From Rathayibacter sp. VKM Ac-2856 (GTDB lineage Bacteria; Actinomycetota; Actinomycetes; Actinomycetales; Microbacteriaceae), in the NCBI RefSeq assembly GCF_013205055.1, contig NZ_JABMLF010000002.1, forward strand, positions 248,001 through 312,000: a stretch of DNA of 64,000 nt, in the 5' to 3' direction. Shown piece after piece: positions 25,893 through 33,787 of this stretch (the stretch's first letter is position 1; each line of letters starts with the position of its first letter). The notes beneath the pieces were generated by a model. That model was not told where the DNA came from, ran no database searches, and saw only the letters and a program-made list of their open reading frames with translations. The translations under genes and the position numbers were made by a program.

Positions 25893-26456
25893 ATGAGGCA
25901 CATGCCAGCTCCCCTCGCGGGTCCCGACCGCTTCGCCGCGCTCGCCGGCGCGGTCGCCGACCCGGTCCGCCGCTATCTGTGGCGCCGCACCGACCAGGCC
26001 ACCGCCGACGACGTGCTCGCCGCCACCCTCGCCGTGCTCTGGCGCCGCGTCGACGACGTGCCGGAGGACGACCCGATCGCGTGGTCGATCGGCGTCGCCA
26101 GGCTGCAGCTGCAGAACGCGCGGCGGATGCAGCGGCGCCAGGTTCTGCTCACCCAGCGGATCGCCGTCGTCGATCCGCCGCAGGAGGTGCACGGCGCGGA
26201 CGGGCCCTCGGCCACCGACGATGCCGTGCGCTTCGTGCTCTCGCGGCTGCGCGAGTCCGACGCCGAGCTGCTGCGGCTGTGGTCGTGGGAGGAGCTCGAC
26301 GCGCGGCAGATCGGCGAGGTCCTCGGGATCACGCCGAACGCGGCGTCGATCCGGCTGCACCGCGCGCGCCTGCGCTTCGCGGAGCTGTACGAGAGCCGCA
26401 CCCAGGACCCGACGACATCAGAGGACCCGACGACAGCAGAAGGAGGAGCACGATGA
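25893..26456 (+). CDS. ECF-like RNA polymerase sigma factor
   Basis: A 187-residue sigma-70 family protein. Region 2 is at about 10-80 (ALAGAVADPVRRYLWRRTDQATADDVLAATLAVLWRR) and region 4 at about 120-175, with helix-turn-helix DARQIGEVLGITPNAASIRLHRAR. Despite longer open frames created by the upstream repeats, ATG 25893 is preceded by AGGAGG and begins the conserved part. Its stop overlaps the ATG of the next gene (ATGA), which encodes a membrane protein, the usual arrangement for a sigma factor and its controller. The stimulus is unknown. Confidence 0.85.
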   Translation: MRHMPAPLAGPDRFAALAGAVADPVRRYLWRRTDQATADDVLAATLAVLWRRVDDVPEDDPIAWSIGVARLQLQNARRMQRRQVLLTQRIAVVDPPQEVHGADGPSATDDAVRFVLSRLRESDAELLRLWSWEELDARQIGEVLGITPNAASIRLHRARLRFAELYESRTQDPTTSEDPTTAEGGAR

Positions 26457-27094
26457 CCGCGATCGAGGACTCGGAGCTGCGCCGCCTGGTGCGCTCGACC
26501 GACCCGGCGGAGGGGCTGGCCCCGCTCACCCGCGAGGAGCTCGCCGCCCACCGGGAGCGCGCGATCGGCGAGCGCGGCGCGATCGGCGAGCGAGGCACGG
26601 GCGAGCCCGGCACCGGTGAGCCCGAACCGAGCGCCCCGCGCCGCCGCCGCTCGCCCTGGCTGATCGTCGGGGTCGGCGCGCTCGCGGTCGGCGCGGCCGC
26701 GTCGCTCCTGCTGCCGTTCGCGCTGGGGGTCACCACGGGCGGCTCCGCCTCCGCGCTGCGACTGCCCGCGACCGGCGGACCGATGGACATGTGCGCGCAG
26801 GTCACCGCCGAGGCGCTCGCTCCGGCCCAGCTCGCCTTCCGCGCCGAGGTCGCCTCGATCGACGACGGCACCGTCACCCTGCGCGTCCTCGACCGCTTCG
26901 CCGGCGACGTCGGCGACACCGTCGCGGTGACCCAGGCGGAGGAGTCCGTCGTCGACGGCGCCCCGATCGTCTTCGAGCGCGGCGTCGACTACCTCATCGC
27001 GGCCGACGGCGACACGATCCTCACCTGCGGGCTGAGCGCGACCGACTCCCCCGAGCTGACGAGCCTCTACCGGGAGGCGTTCGCCAGCCGGTAA
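26453..27094 (+). CDS. Single-span membrane protein, probable partner of the sigma factor
   Basis: A 213-residue protein with a cytoplasmic N-terminus of about 65 residues containing a short GAIGERGTGEPGTGEP repeat, one membrane span (WLIVGVGALAVGAAASLLLPFAL), and an extracytoplasmic domain with two cysteines (MCAQV, LTCGL). Strong AGGAGG precedes ATG 26453, which overlaps the sigma gene stop. Position suggests an anti-sigma or sensor role, but there is no zinc-binding HxxxCxxC motif, so it is not a typical ZAS-domain anti-sigma factor. Confidence 0.7.
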   Translation: MTAIEDSELRRLVRSTDPAEGLAPLTREELAAHRERAIGERGAIGERGTGEPGTGEPEPSAPRRRRSPWLIVGVGALAVGAAASLLLPFALGVTTGGSASALRLPATGGPMDMCAQVTAEALAPAQLAFRAEVASIDDGTVTLRVLDRFAGDVGDTVAVTQAEESVVDGAPIVFERGVDYLIAADGDTILTCGLSATDSPELTSLYREAFASR

Positions 27095-27107
27095 GCGCAG
27101 CGCTCAG

Positions 27108-27178
27108 CGGGCGCGGTGCTCACCGGGCACGGTGCTCACCGGGCACGGTGCTCACCGGGCACGGTGCTCACCGGGCAC
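27108..27178. repeat. 16-bp tandem array
   Basis: About four copies of CGGGCACGGTGCTCAC just after the membrane-protein stop. Each unit has a GGTGCTCACC-like inverted core. It may act at the 3' end of the sigma operon. Confidence 0.85.
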
Positions 27179-27201
27179 CCGGCTCCCCAGGGCCCCCGCG
27201 C

Positions 27202-27486
27202 TCACAGGAGCAGCCCGAGCACCCACCCGAGCAGCAGCGGTCCGAGCGCGACGGCGAGCACTCCGAGCCCGAGCACGAACCCGGCGAGACTCGCGCGGGA
27301 GCCGCGGAGCCCGTCGTCGGCGCGCAGCCGGCCGCGGGCTCCGAGTGCGAGCACGATCGCCGCGACCGCGAGCGCCGTGGCGAGGAGCGGCACCCCCACC
27401 ATCAGTGCGCCGAGCACCGCGACGCCCAGGCTCGCGAGCGCCCGCCCGTCGACGGTGCGGGGAGTCGTGCGCGCCTGCTCGCTCAT
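27202..27486 (-). CDS. Small membrane protein (DUF4190-like), 94 residues
   Basis: Starts MSEQARTTPRTVDGRALASLG and has two hydrophobic segments (VAVLGALMVGVPLLATALAVAAIVLALG and SLAGFVLGLGVLAVALGPLLLGWVLGLLL) around a short basic loop. The pattern of two spans after a soluble N-terminus resembles DUF4190 proteins. ATG 27486 is preceded by GGAGG. It faces away from the catalase gene and converges on the sigma operon. The function is unknown. Confidence 0.65.
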   Translation of the reverse strand: MSEQARTTPRTVDGRALASLGVAVLGALMVGVPLLATALAVAAIVLALGARGRLRADDGLRGSRASLAGFVLGLGVLAVALGPLLLGWVLGLLL

Positions 27487-27767
27487 CCTCCGAGCCTCGC
27501 ACACAGCCCCGGGCCCTGCCGAGGAAGGCCGAACGAGCGAGCCCGCACCCCGGCCGCCGCCGGCCCGCACCGGACCGTTCCGTATCCGCGCCCCGCCGCC
27601 GGCCCGCTCCTCGCCGTTTCGCACCCGCACCACCGCGCCCCGCCCCACCACGCCACTCCCCCTCCTCGCGCACCCGATGGCACGCGCCGACCCCCCGTGG
27701 CAAGGGGCTCGGCAAGGAGCAGGAGCACGACGGACAGTAAGGAGGACCCACGATCCTTCCGGAGGCA

Positions 27768-28724
27768 ATGGTGTACTTCCACGTTCAACGACTCATCAAC
27801 GACATCGAGCAGGACGAGCCGGATCCGGCCGCCGCGAACGCGCTGCAGGAGGGCCTGGGCGGGCAGTTCGGCGAGATGCGCACGATGATGCAGTACCTCT
27901 TCCAGGCGATGAACTTCCGCGGCGCCGACGCGAAGCCCTACCGCGACCTGATCCAGGGCATCGGCACCGAGGAGATCGGCCACGTCGAGCTCATCGGCAC
28001 GACCATCTCGCGACTTCTCGACGGCTCGCCGCGCTACCAGGGCAAGCCGACCGACCCGCTGGACACCCCGGGTGCCGGCGGCGCGACTCCGCTCAACATC
28101 GCCCTCGACACGGGCAACATCCACCACTACCTCGTCGGAGCGCAGGGCGCCCTGCCCGTCGACTCGGTCGGCAACCCGTGGAGCGGCAGCTACGTCTACA
28201 ACTCGGGCAACCTCGTGCTCGACCTGCTCTACAACCTCATGCTCGAGTCCACCGGGCGCCTGCAGAAGTGCCGCATCTACGAGATGACGCAGAACAAGAC
28301 CGCGCGCTCGACGATCGCCTACCTGATCGTCCGCGACCAGGCGCACGAGAACGGCTACGCGAAGGCGCTGGAGACCCTCGGCATCGACTGGAGGAAGACC
28401 CTGCCGATCCCGAAGACGAACGCCGAGAAGTTCCCCGAGGTGAAGAAGCTGGTCGACCTCGGTCTGCAGAGCAAGCAGTTCACCTTCGATCTCGAGGGCG
28501 CGTCCGAAGCAGGCAAGATCTTCCGCGGCGCCTCCCCCTCGAACGACGGCACCGACCTCTCGGCGAACGAGCAGGCCCCCGAGGGCGTGCCGTCGACGAT
28601 CGCGCCGGAGCGCTTCGAGGAGTTCTCGCCGGGGCTGGACCCGGAGCTGCTGAAGCTCATCCAGACCACCGCCGAGATGGAGCTGGACGAGATCACCTCG
28701 TTCTACGGCCCCACCGCGAAGTAG
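27768..28724 (+). CDS. Manganese catalase
   Basis: A non-heme dimanganese catalase of 318 residues that disproportionates hydrogen peroxide. The ferritin-like four-helix bundle shows expected ligands: Glu36 (FGEMRTMMQYL), Glu69 and His72 (GTEEIGHVEL), Glu160 (LMLESTGR) and His193 (RDQAHENGY). ATG 27768 has CGGAGG just upstream. The C-terminal region of about 60 residues is variable, as in other members. A hairpin follows the stop, separating it from the MurE-like gene. About 280 bases upstream have no gene and should hold its promoter. Confidence 0.95.
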   Translation: MVYFHVQRLINDIEQDEPDPAAANALQEGLGGQFGEMRTMMQYLFQAMNFRGADAKPYRDLIQGIGTEEIGHVELIGTTISRLLDGSPRYQGKPTDPLDTPGAGGATPLNIALDTGNIHHYLVGAQGALPVDSVGNPWSGSYVYNSGNLVLDLLYNLMLESTGRLQKCRIYEMTQNKTARSTIAYLIVRDQAHENGYAKALETLGIDWRKTLPIPKTNAEKFPEVKKLVDLGLQSKQFTFDLEGASEAGKIFRGASPSNDGTDLSANEQAPEGVPSTIAPERFEEFSPGLDPELLKLIQTTAEMELDEITSFYGPTAK

Positions 28725-28737
28725 CACGACCCCTCCT

Positions 28738-28765
28738 GTCCCGCGCGGTCCTCGCCGCGCGGGAC
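28738..28765. terminator. Hairpin after the catalase gene
   Basis: GTCCCGCGCGG and CCGCGCGGGAC form a perfect 11-base stem with a six-base loop, 13 bases after the catalase stop and 25 bases before the next start. It should end or attenuate the catalase transcript. Confidence 0.7.
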
Positions 28766-28790
28766 GGGTCCGTCACCAGGAGACACGACC

Positions 28791-30320
28791 ATGCCGACGT
28801 TCCGGCTCCTCGAACCGCGCCGCAGCACGGGCGTCCCGCTCCGCGAGCTGGCGGATGTCCTCGCGCCGGGCGACGGTGCGCTGAGCGGAGACGCCGACGA
28901 CCTGATCCGCAGCGTGACCCTCGCCCACCGCGAGATCTCCCCCGGCGCGCTCTTCGCCGCCCTGCCCGGCCGACGCCGCCACGGAGCCGACTTCGCCGAC
29001 GACGCCGCCGCGGCCGGAGCGGTCGCCGTCCTCACCGACGAGGCCGGACTCGCGAGCGCCCGGGCCAGCGGCCTCCCGGTGCTGCTGTCACCCGATCCGC
29101 GAGCCGCCCTCGGCCGGATCGCCGCCCGCGTCTACGGGACCGACCGCGACCGCCCCCAGCTCCTCGGCGTGACCGGCACCAACGGCAAGACCAGCACCGT
29201 CCACCTCCTCGATGCGGTGCTGCGCGCCCTCGACGTCCCGGCCGGCCTCAGCTCGACCGCGGACCGCCGCAGCCGCGAGGACGTCGTCGCCAGCCGGCTG
29301 ACCTCGCCCGAGGCGCCCGAGCTGCACGCGCTCCTCGCCCGCATGCGCGAGGACGGCGTCCGCTCCGCCGCCATCGAGGTCAGCGCGCAGGCCCTCGTCC
29401 GCGCGCGCGTCGACGGACTCGTCTTCGACGTCGCCGGCTTCACCAACCTCAGCCACGACCACCTCGACGACTTCGGCGACCTCGGCTCCTACCTGCGGGC
29501 GAAGCAGCGGCTCTTCCGCCCCGACCGGAGCCGCCGCGGCGTCGTCGTGGTCGACACTCCGGAGGGCCGGACGGTCGCCGCGGAGGCGGAGGTGCCGGTC
29601 GTCACGGTCGGCGCCACCGCCGAGGCCGACTGGCGGGTCGACGTCCTCTCGCTCAGCGCCGACGCGACCCGCTTCCGCCTGCACGCCCCCGACGGCTGGG
29701 CGACGACCACCTCCGTCCCGCTGATCGGGCGGCACATGGCCTCGAACGCGGCCCTGGCTCTCGTGATGCTGATCGAGGCGGGCCACGACCGCGACGCGAT
29801 CGGCCGCGCGGTGGCCGACGGGATCGACGTCGCCGTCCCGGGCCGCACGCTGCTCGTCTCGGGCGACGCCGGGCCGCGCCTCTACGTCGACTTCTCGCAC
29901 ACCCCCGACTCCGTCGCCCGCACCGTCGACGCCCTCCGCGAGGTCACCCCGGGCCGCGTGCTGGTGATCCTCGGCGCGGACGGCGACCGCGACCCCAGCA
30001 AGCGCGGGCTGATGGGCCGCGCCGCCGCCGAGCGCGCCGACCTGCTGATCGTCACCGACCACCACCCGCGCTTCGAGGACCCGGCGCGGATCCGCCGCGC
30101 GCTCCTCGACGGGGCCCGCGACGGCCGCTGCGAGGTGCAGGAGATCGCCGAGCCCGCGCTGGCCGTGCGCGCCGCCGTCGGCCGCGCCGGTGCGGACGAC
30201 TCGATCCTCTGGGTCGGCCCGGGCGACACCGACTACCGCGTGGTTCTCGATCAGGACCTGCCGTACTCGCCGCGGGCCGACGCGGCGCTCGCCCTCGCGG
30301 AGGCGGGCTGGGGCGTCTGA
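28791..30320 (+). CDS. MurE-like Mur ligase (second-type paralogue)
   Basis: A 509-residue ATP-dependent amide ligase of the Mur family. The N-terminal UDP-binding-like domain is followed by the P-loop GVTGTNGKTS (126-135), TNLSHDHLDDFG (carbamylated-Lys/Mg region) and the C-terminal domain with ILGADGDRDPSKR. Classical MurE enzymes that add diaminopimelate have DNPR; here the equivalent reads HHPR in TDHHPRFEDP, so amino-acid preference should differ. This could be the main ligase of an organism with B-type peptidoglycan or a paralogue with another role. ATG 28791 has AGGAG upstream. It is followed by an ATPase gene 58 bases on. Confidence 0.8.
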   Translation: MPTFRLLEPRRSTGVPLRELADVLAPGDGALSGDADDLIRSVTLAHREISPGALFAALPGRRRHGADFADDAAAAGAVAVLTDEAGLASARASGLPVLLSPDPRAALGRIAARVYGTDRDRPQLLGVTGTNGKTSTVHLLDAVLRALDVPAGLSSTADRRSREDVVASRLTSPEAPELHALLARMREDGVRSAAIEVSAQALVRARVDGLVFDVAGFTNLSHDHLDDFGDLGSYLRAKQRLFRPDRSRRGVVVVDTPEGRTVAAEAEVPVVTVGATAEADWRVDVLSLSADATRFRLHAPDGWATTTSVPLIGRHMASNAALALVMLIEAGHDRDAIGRAVADGIDVAVPGRTLLVSGDAGPRLYVDFSHTPDSVARTVDALREVTPGRVLVILGADGDRDPSKRGLMGRAAAERADLLIVTDHHPRFEDPARIRRALLDGARDGRCEVQEIAEPALAVRAAVGRAGADDSILWVGPGDTDYRVVLDQDLPYSPRADAALALAEAGWGV

Positions 30321-30378
30321 GCCGCCGGCCCGCGCGGGGCCGTGCTTGACTGGGCGCCGACCAGCGGAGGAGGCGGGC

Positions 30379-31083
30379 GTGTTCTCCTCCCTCCCCGTGC
30401 GCCGGGTGCAGAAGCACCCCTCCGCCGCCCGATCCGTCGTCTGGCCGGCGACCCTGCCGCCGGTGCGCCAGGTGCTCGACGAGGGCTGGGACCTCGGCGC
30501 CGTCTCGGTGATCACCGGCGAGAACGGCTCCGGCAAGTCCACCCTGCTCGAGGCGATCGCCCTGGCCTACGGGCTGAACGCCGAGGGCGGCTCGACCGGG
30601 GCGATGCACTCGACCCGCGTCTCCGAGTCGGACCTCTCCCAGCAGCTGCAGCTCGTCCGCGGGGCGGGCGCCTCCAAGCGCGGCTTCTTCCTCCGCGCCG
30701 AGACGATGCACGGCTTCTTCACCTACCTCGAGGACGTGCGGATCGACGGTGGCTACCACGAGCGCTCCCACGGCGAGTCGTTCCTCGACATCGTCGTGAA
30801 CCGCTCCCGGATCCGCGGGCTGTGGCTGCTCGACGAGCCGGAGTCGGCGCTGTCGGTCTCGGGCTGCCTCGCCCTGATCGGCCAGCTGCGCTCGCTCGTC
30901 GCGGGCGGCTCGCAGGTGATCCTCTCGACGCACTCGCCGGTGCTCGCGGCGCTGCCGGGCGCTGACCTCTACGAGCTCGGCGAGTGGGGCCTGCGGCGAG
31001 CGGAGTACGACGATCTGGACCTCGTGCGGACCTGGCGCGGATTCCTCGGCGACCCGCAGCGGTACCTGCGGCACCTGGACTGA
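30379..31083 (+). CDS. AAA/ABC-type ATPase of the AAA_23 kind
   Basis: A 234-residue stand-alone ABC-class ATPase without membrane or SMC-type coiled coil. Walker A is GENGSGKSTLLEAIA, a degenerate signature appears as SHGESFLD, Walker B is LWLLDEPESALS, and the switch histidine is in LSTHSPVL. GTG 30379 follows GGAGGAGG. Such small ATPases occur in repair, defence and unknown systems; no nuclease partner is adjacent, so a defence role is not supported. It may be co-transcribed with the ligase gene. It ends at a long palindrome. Confidence 0.75.
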   Translation: MFSSLPVRRVQKHPSAARSVVWPATLPPVRQVLDEGWDLGAVSVITGENGSGKSTLLEAIALAYGLNAEGGSTGAMHSTRVSESDLSQQLQLVRGAGASKRGFFLRAETMHGFFTYLEDVRIDGGYHERSHGESFLDIVVNRSRIRGLWLLDEPESALSVSGCLALIGQLRSLVAGGSQVILSTHSPVLAALPGADLYELGEWGLRRAEYDDLDLVRTWRGFLGDPQRYLRHLD

Positions 31084-31085
31084 GG

Positions 31086-31171
31086 ATCGCGCCGCACAAC
31101 ATCAGCTGAGAAGGGTGGGCCTCCTCTGTGGGGGGACGGACCCCCTTCTCAGCTGATGTTGTGCGGCGATC
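31086..31171. terminator. Long palindrome between convergent genes (AACATCAGC family)
   Basis: The left arm (31086-31114) contains CCGCACAACATCAGCTGAG and pairs with 31144-31171 nearly perfectly over about 27 bases. The loop is about 29 bases. It lies exactly between the ATPase stop and the stop of the convergent exported protein gene, so it probably terminates both. A relative with the same AACATCAGC core is at 35867. Confidence 0.75.
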
Positions 31172-32198
31172 ACTCGCAGGCCGGCGCCGTCAGGCCGCCG
31201 AAGGAGAGGCTCTGGCCGGGGTGCGCGGGGCGGATCGACGTGCGCAGGTGCTCGAAGGCGGCCAGCGTCGTCCCGCCCGCGGCAGGCGGGGCCGCGCAGT
31301 CCAGCGACGACGAGACGAAGGAGTCGACGACGGGGCCGGAGCCGTCGGTCGCCTCCGCCGCGATCTCCGCGCCGATCGCGTAGCCGCTCCCCCGGTCGGC
31401 CAGCGCCGTCATCATGCCGAGCACGCGTGGCCAGACGACGGAGTCCCGGAGCGAGCGCGGGGCGGACTCCCCCGGCGACCCCGTCAGCGCGACGTTCAGC
31501 ACGGGGCCGTTGAGGTGGATCGTCTCGTCCTGCACCCCCGCGAAGGCGCCGTCGATCTCGCGGGCGAGCCGGACGATCTCCTCCGCCGGGGGCTGCTCCT
31601 GCACCCGGATCGAGGCGGCGCCGCGCGTGCCGGACGCGCGCTGCTCGATCGTCCAGTCGAGGTCGCCCTCCGTGAGGGCGGAGCGCTGCGCGAGGAGCAC
31701 GTCGAGCACGTCGAGCGCGGTCGCGGCACCCGCCGGGGCGAGGACCACCTCGAGGACGGGGAACCCCTCGACGGTCCGTGCCGACACGCTTCCGTCGATA
31801 CCGCGGCGCAGGCCGTCCCAAGCCTCGACCGGGACGCGGCGATCCCGCGGATCCGCGATCGCGAGCACGTCGTCGCCGACCCGCAGCACCAGCTCGCTCG
31901 GGCCGCGGCGGGCGGGCGCGACGCCGAGCGCCGCATCGATCGCCTCGGACGCCGACGCCGCGAGCGCGACGAGGCGCTCCGCCGGGCAGTCCTCGCGGGC
32001 CGTGACGTCGACGTCGAAGGCCGCCGGCTGGTCGCGGACGAGGAGCCGTGCCGGGCGCCACTCGGCGGTCGCGGTCTCGACGCAGTCGTCCGCGGCGAGA
32101 GCCGACTCGAGCCCCTCCGCCGGCCCGGTCCCGGTCGCGACGACCGCGATCGCGATCAGCGCCGCCGCCGCCGCGAGCACCCGTCCCCGTCGTCCCAT
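31170..32198 (-). CDS. Exported protein of unknown function
   Basis: A 342-residue protein with an N-terminal signal (GRRGRVLAAAAALIAIAVVA) and an Ala-rich mature part with paired cysteines (DDCVETA, REDCPAE, SLDCAAP, APACE), suggesting disulfides outside the cell. No lipobox is evident and I recognise no family. ATG 32198. It is divergent from the DUF2975/regulator operon, and the 127-base gap holds the palindrome described below. Its stop codon overlaps the end of the bidirectional palindrome. Confidence 0.7.
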   Translation of the reverse strand: MGRRGRVLAAAAALIAIAVVATGTGPAEGLESALAADDCVETATAEWRPARLLVRDQPAAFDVDVTAREDCPAERLVALAASASEAIDAALGVAPARRGPSELVLRVGDDVLAIADPRDRRVPVEAWDGLRRGIDGSVSARTVEGFPVLEVVLAPAGAATALDVLDVLLAQRSALTEGDLDWTIEQRASGTRGAASIRVQEQPPAEEIVRLAREIDGAFAGVQDETIHLNGPVLNVALTGSPGESAPRSLRDSVVWPRVLGMMTALADRGSGYAIGAEIAAEATDGSGPVVDSFVSSSLDCAAPPAAGGTTLAAFEHLRTSIRPAHPGQSLSFGGLTAPACE

Positions 32199-32243
32199 GC
32201 CGTTCCCCCCTCGCGCTCTTGCCGCTGTTCATCCGAGGTGACA

Positions 32244-32282
32244 GTATCGACATTCGATACGAACCGCACGACTTTCGATACG
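32244..32282. promoter_or_regulatory. Operator-like palindrome GTATCGA-CAT-TCGATAC
   Basis: A perfect 7-base inverted repeat with 3-base spacer at 32244-32260, followed 21 bases (two helical turns) later by another TTCGATACG half-site at 32274-32282. It sits between the divergent exported-protein gene and the DUF2975/XRE operon. The XRE protein at 32790 is the natural candidate to bind it; that is inference. Confidence 0.55.
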
Positions 32283-32325
32283 TCCGCCCGCACTCCGGCC
32301 GGACCCCGCGACCCAGGAGCCCCGC

Positions 32326-32790
32326 ATGCCCCGACCCGTCCTCCTCGCGCTCCGCACCCTGCTGCTGGTGCTGCTGCTCGGCTGCGTGCTCGTGCAGCTC
32401 GCCGTCGGCCCGGTCGCCCGCGAGGCGCTCGACGGCGGCCCGGTCGACGCGGTGCTCGTCGCGGTGGTGGTCGTCGGGCTGCTCTGCGTCGAGGCCGTGC
32501 TGATCGCGGTGTGGCGGCTGCTCAGCCTGGTCCGCGACGACACGCTGTTCGCGGGCGACCACCGCTCCGACCTCTGGGTCGACCTCGCGATCGGCGCCTT
32601 CGTCTTCGGAGCGGTCCTGGCCGTGGTCGGCGCCGTCGCGTCGTTCGCCGCGGTGCCGGCGCCCCTGCCCGCCCTCGCCTTCGCGCTCGTCGCCGTCGCC
32701 AGCGCGACGACGGCGCTGATCGTCGTCGTGATGCGGCGCCTCCTGCACCTCGCGGTGGAGCAGCGCAGCGAGCTCGCCGAGGTCGTCTGA
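32326..32790 (+). CDS. DUF2975 membrane protein
   Basis: A 154-residue protein with four predicted spans, starting with LLALRTLLLVLLLGCVLVQLA, matching the DUF2975 pattern (RDDTLFAGDHRSDLW between spans 2 and 3). ATG 32326 follows AGGAG. Its stop overlaps the start of the small XRE regulator gene (TGATG), the standard partner of this family in Gram-positive bacteria. The two likely form a membrane sensor/regulator unit. Confidence 0.8.
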   Translation: MPRPVLLALRTLLLVLLLGCVLVQLAVGPVAREALDGGPVDAVLVAVVVVGLLCVEAVLIAVWRLLSLVRDDTLFAGDHRSDLWVDLAIGAFVFGAVLAVVGAVASFAAVPAPLPALAFALVAVASATTALIVVVMRRLLHLAVEQRSELAEVV

Positions 32791-33074
32791 TGGCGATCGT
32801 TCTGCACCTCGACGTCGAGCTCGCCAAGCGCAAGATGTCGGTGACCGACCTGGCCGCGGCGGTCGGCATCACCACCGCGAACATCTCGATCCTCAAGAAC
32901 GGGCGCGCCAAGGCCGTGCGCTTCTCCACCCTCGACGCGATCTGCACCGTCCTGCGCTGCCAGCCCGGCGACATCCTCAGCCACGTGCCGGACGGCGAGG
33001 CCCGCCCCGGCGCTGAGGACGGCCCCGACGGGGAGGAGACCGGTGCCGAGCTCATCGGCGGCGTCCCCCGCTGA
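32790..33074 (+). CDS. YozG-like XRE-family regulator
   Basis: A 94-residue helix-turn-helix protein: LDVELAKRKMSVTDLAAAVGITTANISILKNGRAKAVRFSTLDAICTVLRCQPGDIL is the complete Cro/CI-type domain, with an acidic tail of about 25 residues. The start overlaps the upstream stop by one base. It is probably autoregulatory through the GTATCGA palindrome upstream of the operon. Confidence 0.85.
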   Translation: MAIVLHLDVELAKRKMSVTDLAAAVGITTANISILKNGRAKAVRFSTLDAICTVLRCQPGDILSHVPDGEARPGAEDGPDGEETGAELIGGVPR

Positions 33075-33711
33075 CGCCCCCGCGCACCTCGACCGGAGGG
33101 TATTCGCGGCGGGCGCCTGGCAGCTCGTGGCCGTCGTCCTCCTCGGGGTGCTCGGGCCGATCGCTCCCCTCTACCGGGTCGCAGGGACGAGCTCGCAGGA
33201 GGCGCTGGGCTGGGGGACGATCGTGGTCGGCGACGTGGTGCCGACGCTGCTCGGCATCGAGCTGGTGCTCCTCGCCGGCGGTCCGATCTGCCTGATCGCC
33301 GGCTGCATCCTCCCCGGCATCCCGCGGGAGCCGTCGCGCGCCAGGACCGCACTCGGCGTCCTCAGCGCGCTCCTTCTGGTCGTCTGCGTGCCCTGCGCGG
33401 TCTTCTTCTCGCTCCTGTTCAGCACCAGCACCTACTCCGTCCTCCCGTCCGCGAGCGAGAAGGGCTGCCGCGTCGTGGTGCGCGAGTTCGGGTTCCTCCG
33501 CGCGGCGGGCGGCTCCCTCGGCCTGGTGCGGCCGGGATCGGTCGTCGCGGAGTGGCTCGAGGACTACTCGGCGACCGACGGCTACCAGCCCTTCCGCGCG
33601 GGCAGCTACGAGCTGCGGTGGAGCGGGGAGACCGCGCGGCTGCGCGTCGGACTGACCCCCGTCGACCCCGTCTCGCTGCAGAGCGACGGCCTGCTCGACT
33701 GCTCCCGCTGA
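33043..33711 (+). CDS. Membrane protein of unknown function, 222 residues
   Basis: Three hydrophobic segments (LVAVVLLGVLGPIAPLY, LGIELVLLAGGPICLIAGCIL, ALGVLSALLLVVCVPCAVFFSLLF) are followed by an extracytoplasmic C-terminal domain with cysteines at GCRVVV and LDCSR. GTG 33043 overlaps the XRE gene by 32 bases but has GGAGGAG at good spacing. I do not recognise the family. It completes the DUF2975-XRE operon. Confidence 0.65.
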   Translation: MPSSSAASPADAPAHLDRRVFAAGAWQLVAVVLLGVLGPIAPLYRVAGTSSQEALGWGTIVVGDVVPTLLGIELVLLAGGPICLIAGCILPGIPREPSRARTALGVLSALLLVVCVPCAVFFSLLFSTSTYSVLPSASEKGCRVVVREFGFLRAAGGSLGLVRPGSVVAEWLEDYSATDGYQPFRAGSYELRWSGETARLRVGLTPVDPVSLQSDGLLDCSR

Positions 33712-33726
33712 GAGCGCTCCCTCGCA

Positions 33727-33741
33727 CCCCCGCGAAGGGGG
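33727..33741 (+). terminator. Short GC hairpin after the 32326-33711 operon
   Basis: CCCCC-GCGAA-GGGGG, a five-base stem a few bases after the stop. Weak; it could instead affect the leader of the amidase gene. Confidence 0.3.
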
Positions 33742-33787
33742 ACGTCCCGCGCGCTCGATCGTCTCCGCGCCGAAACAGCCGTGCAAC

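Noticed and set aside
30379-31083. Considered as an OLD/Gabija or other defence ATPase
   Set aside because: The protein is short, lacks a TOPRIM or nuclease domain, and has no nuclease or helicase partner adjacent.
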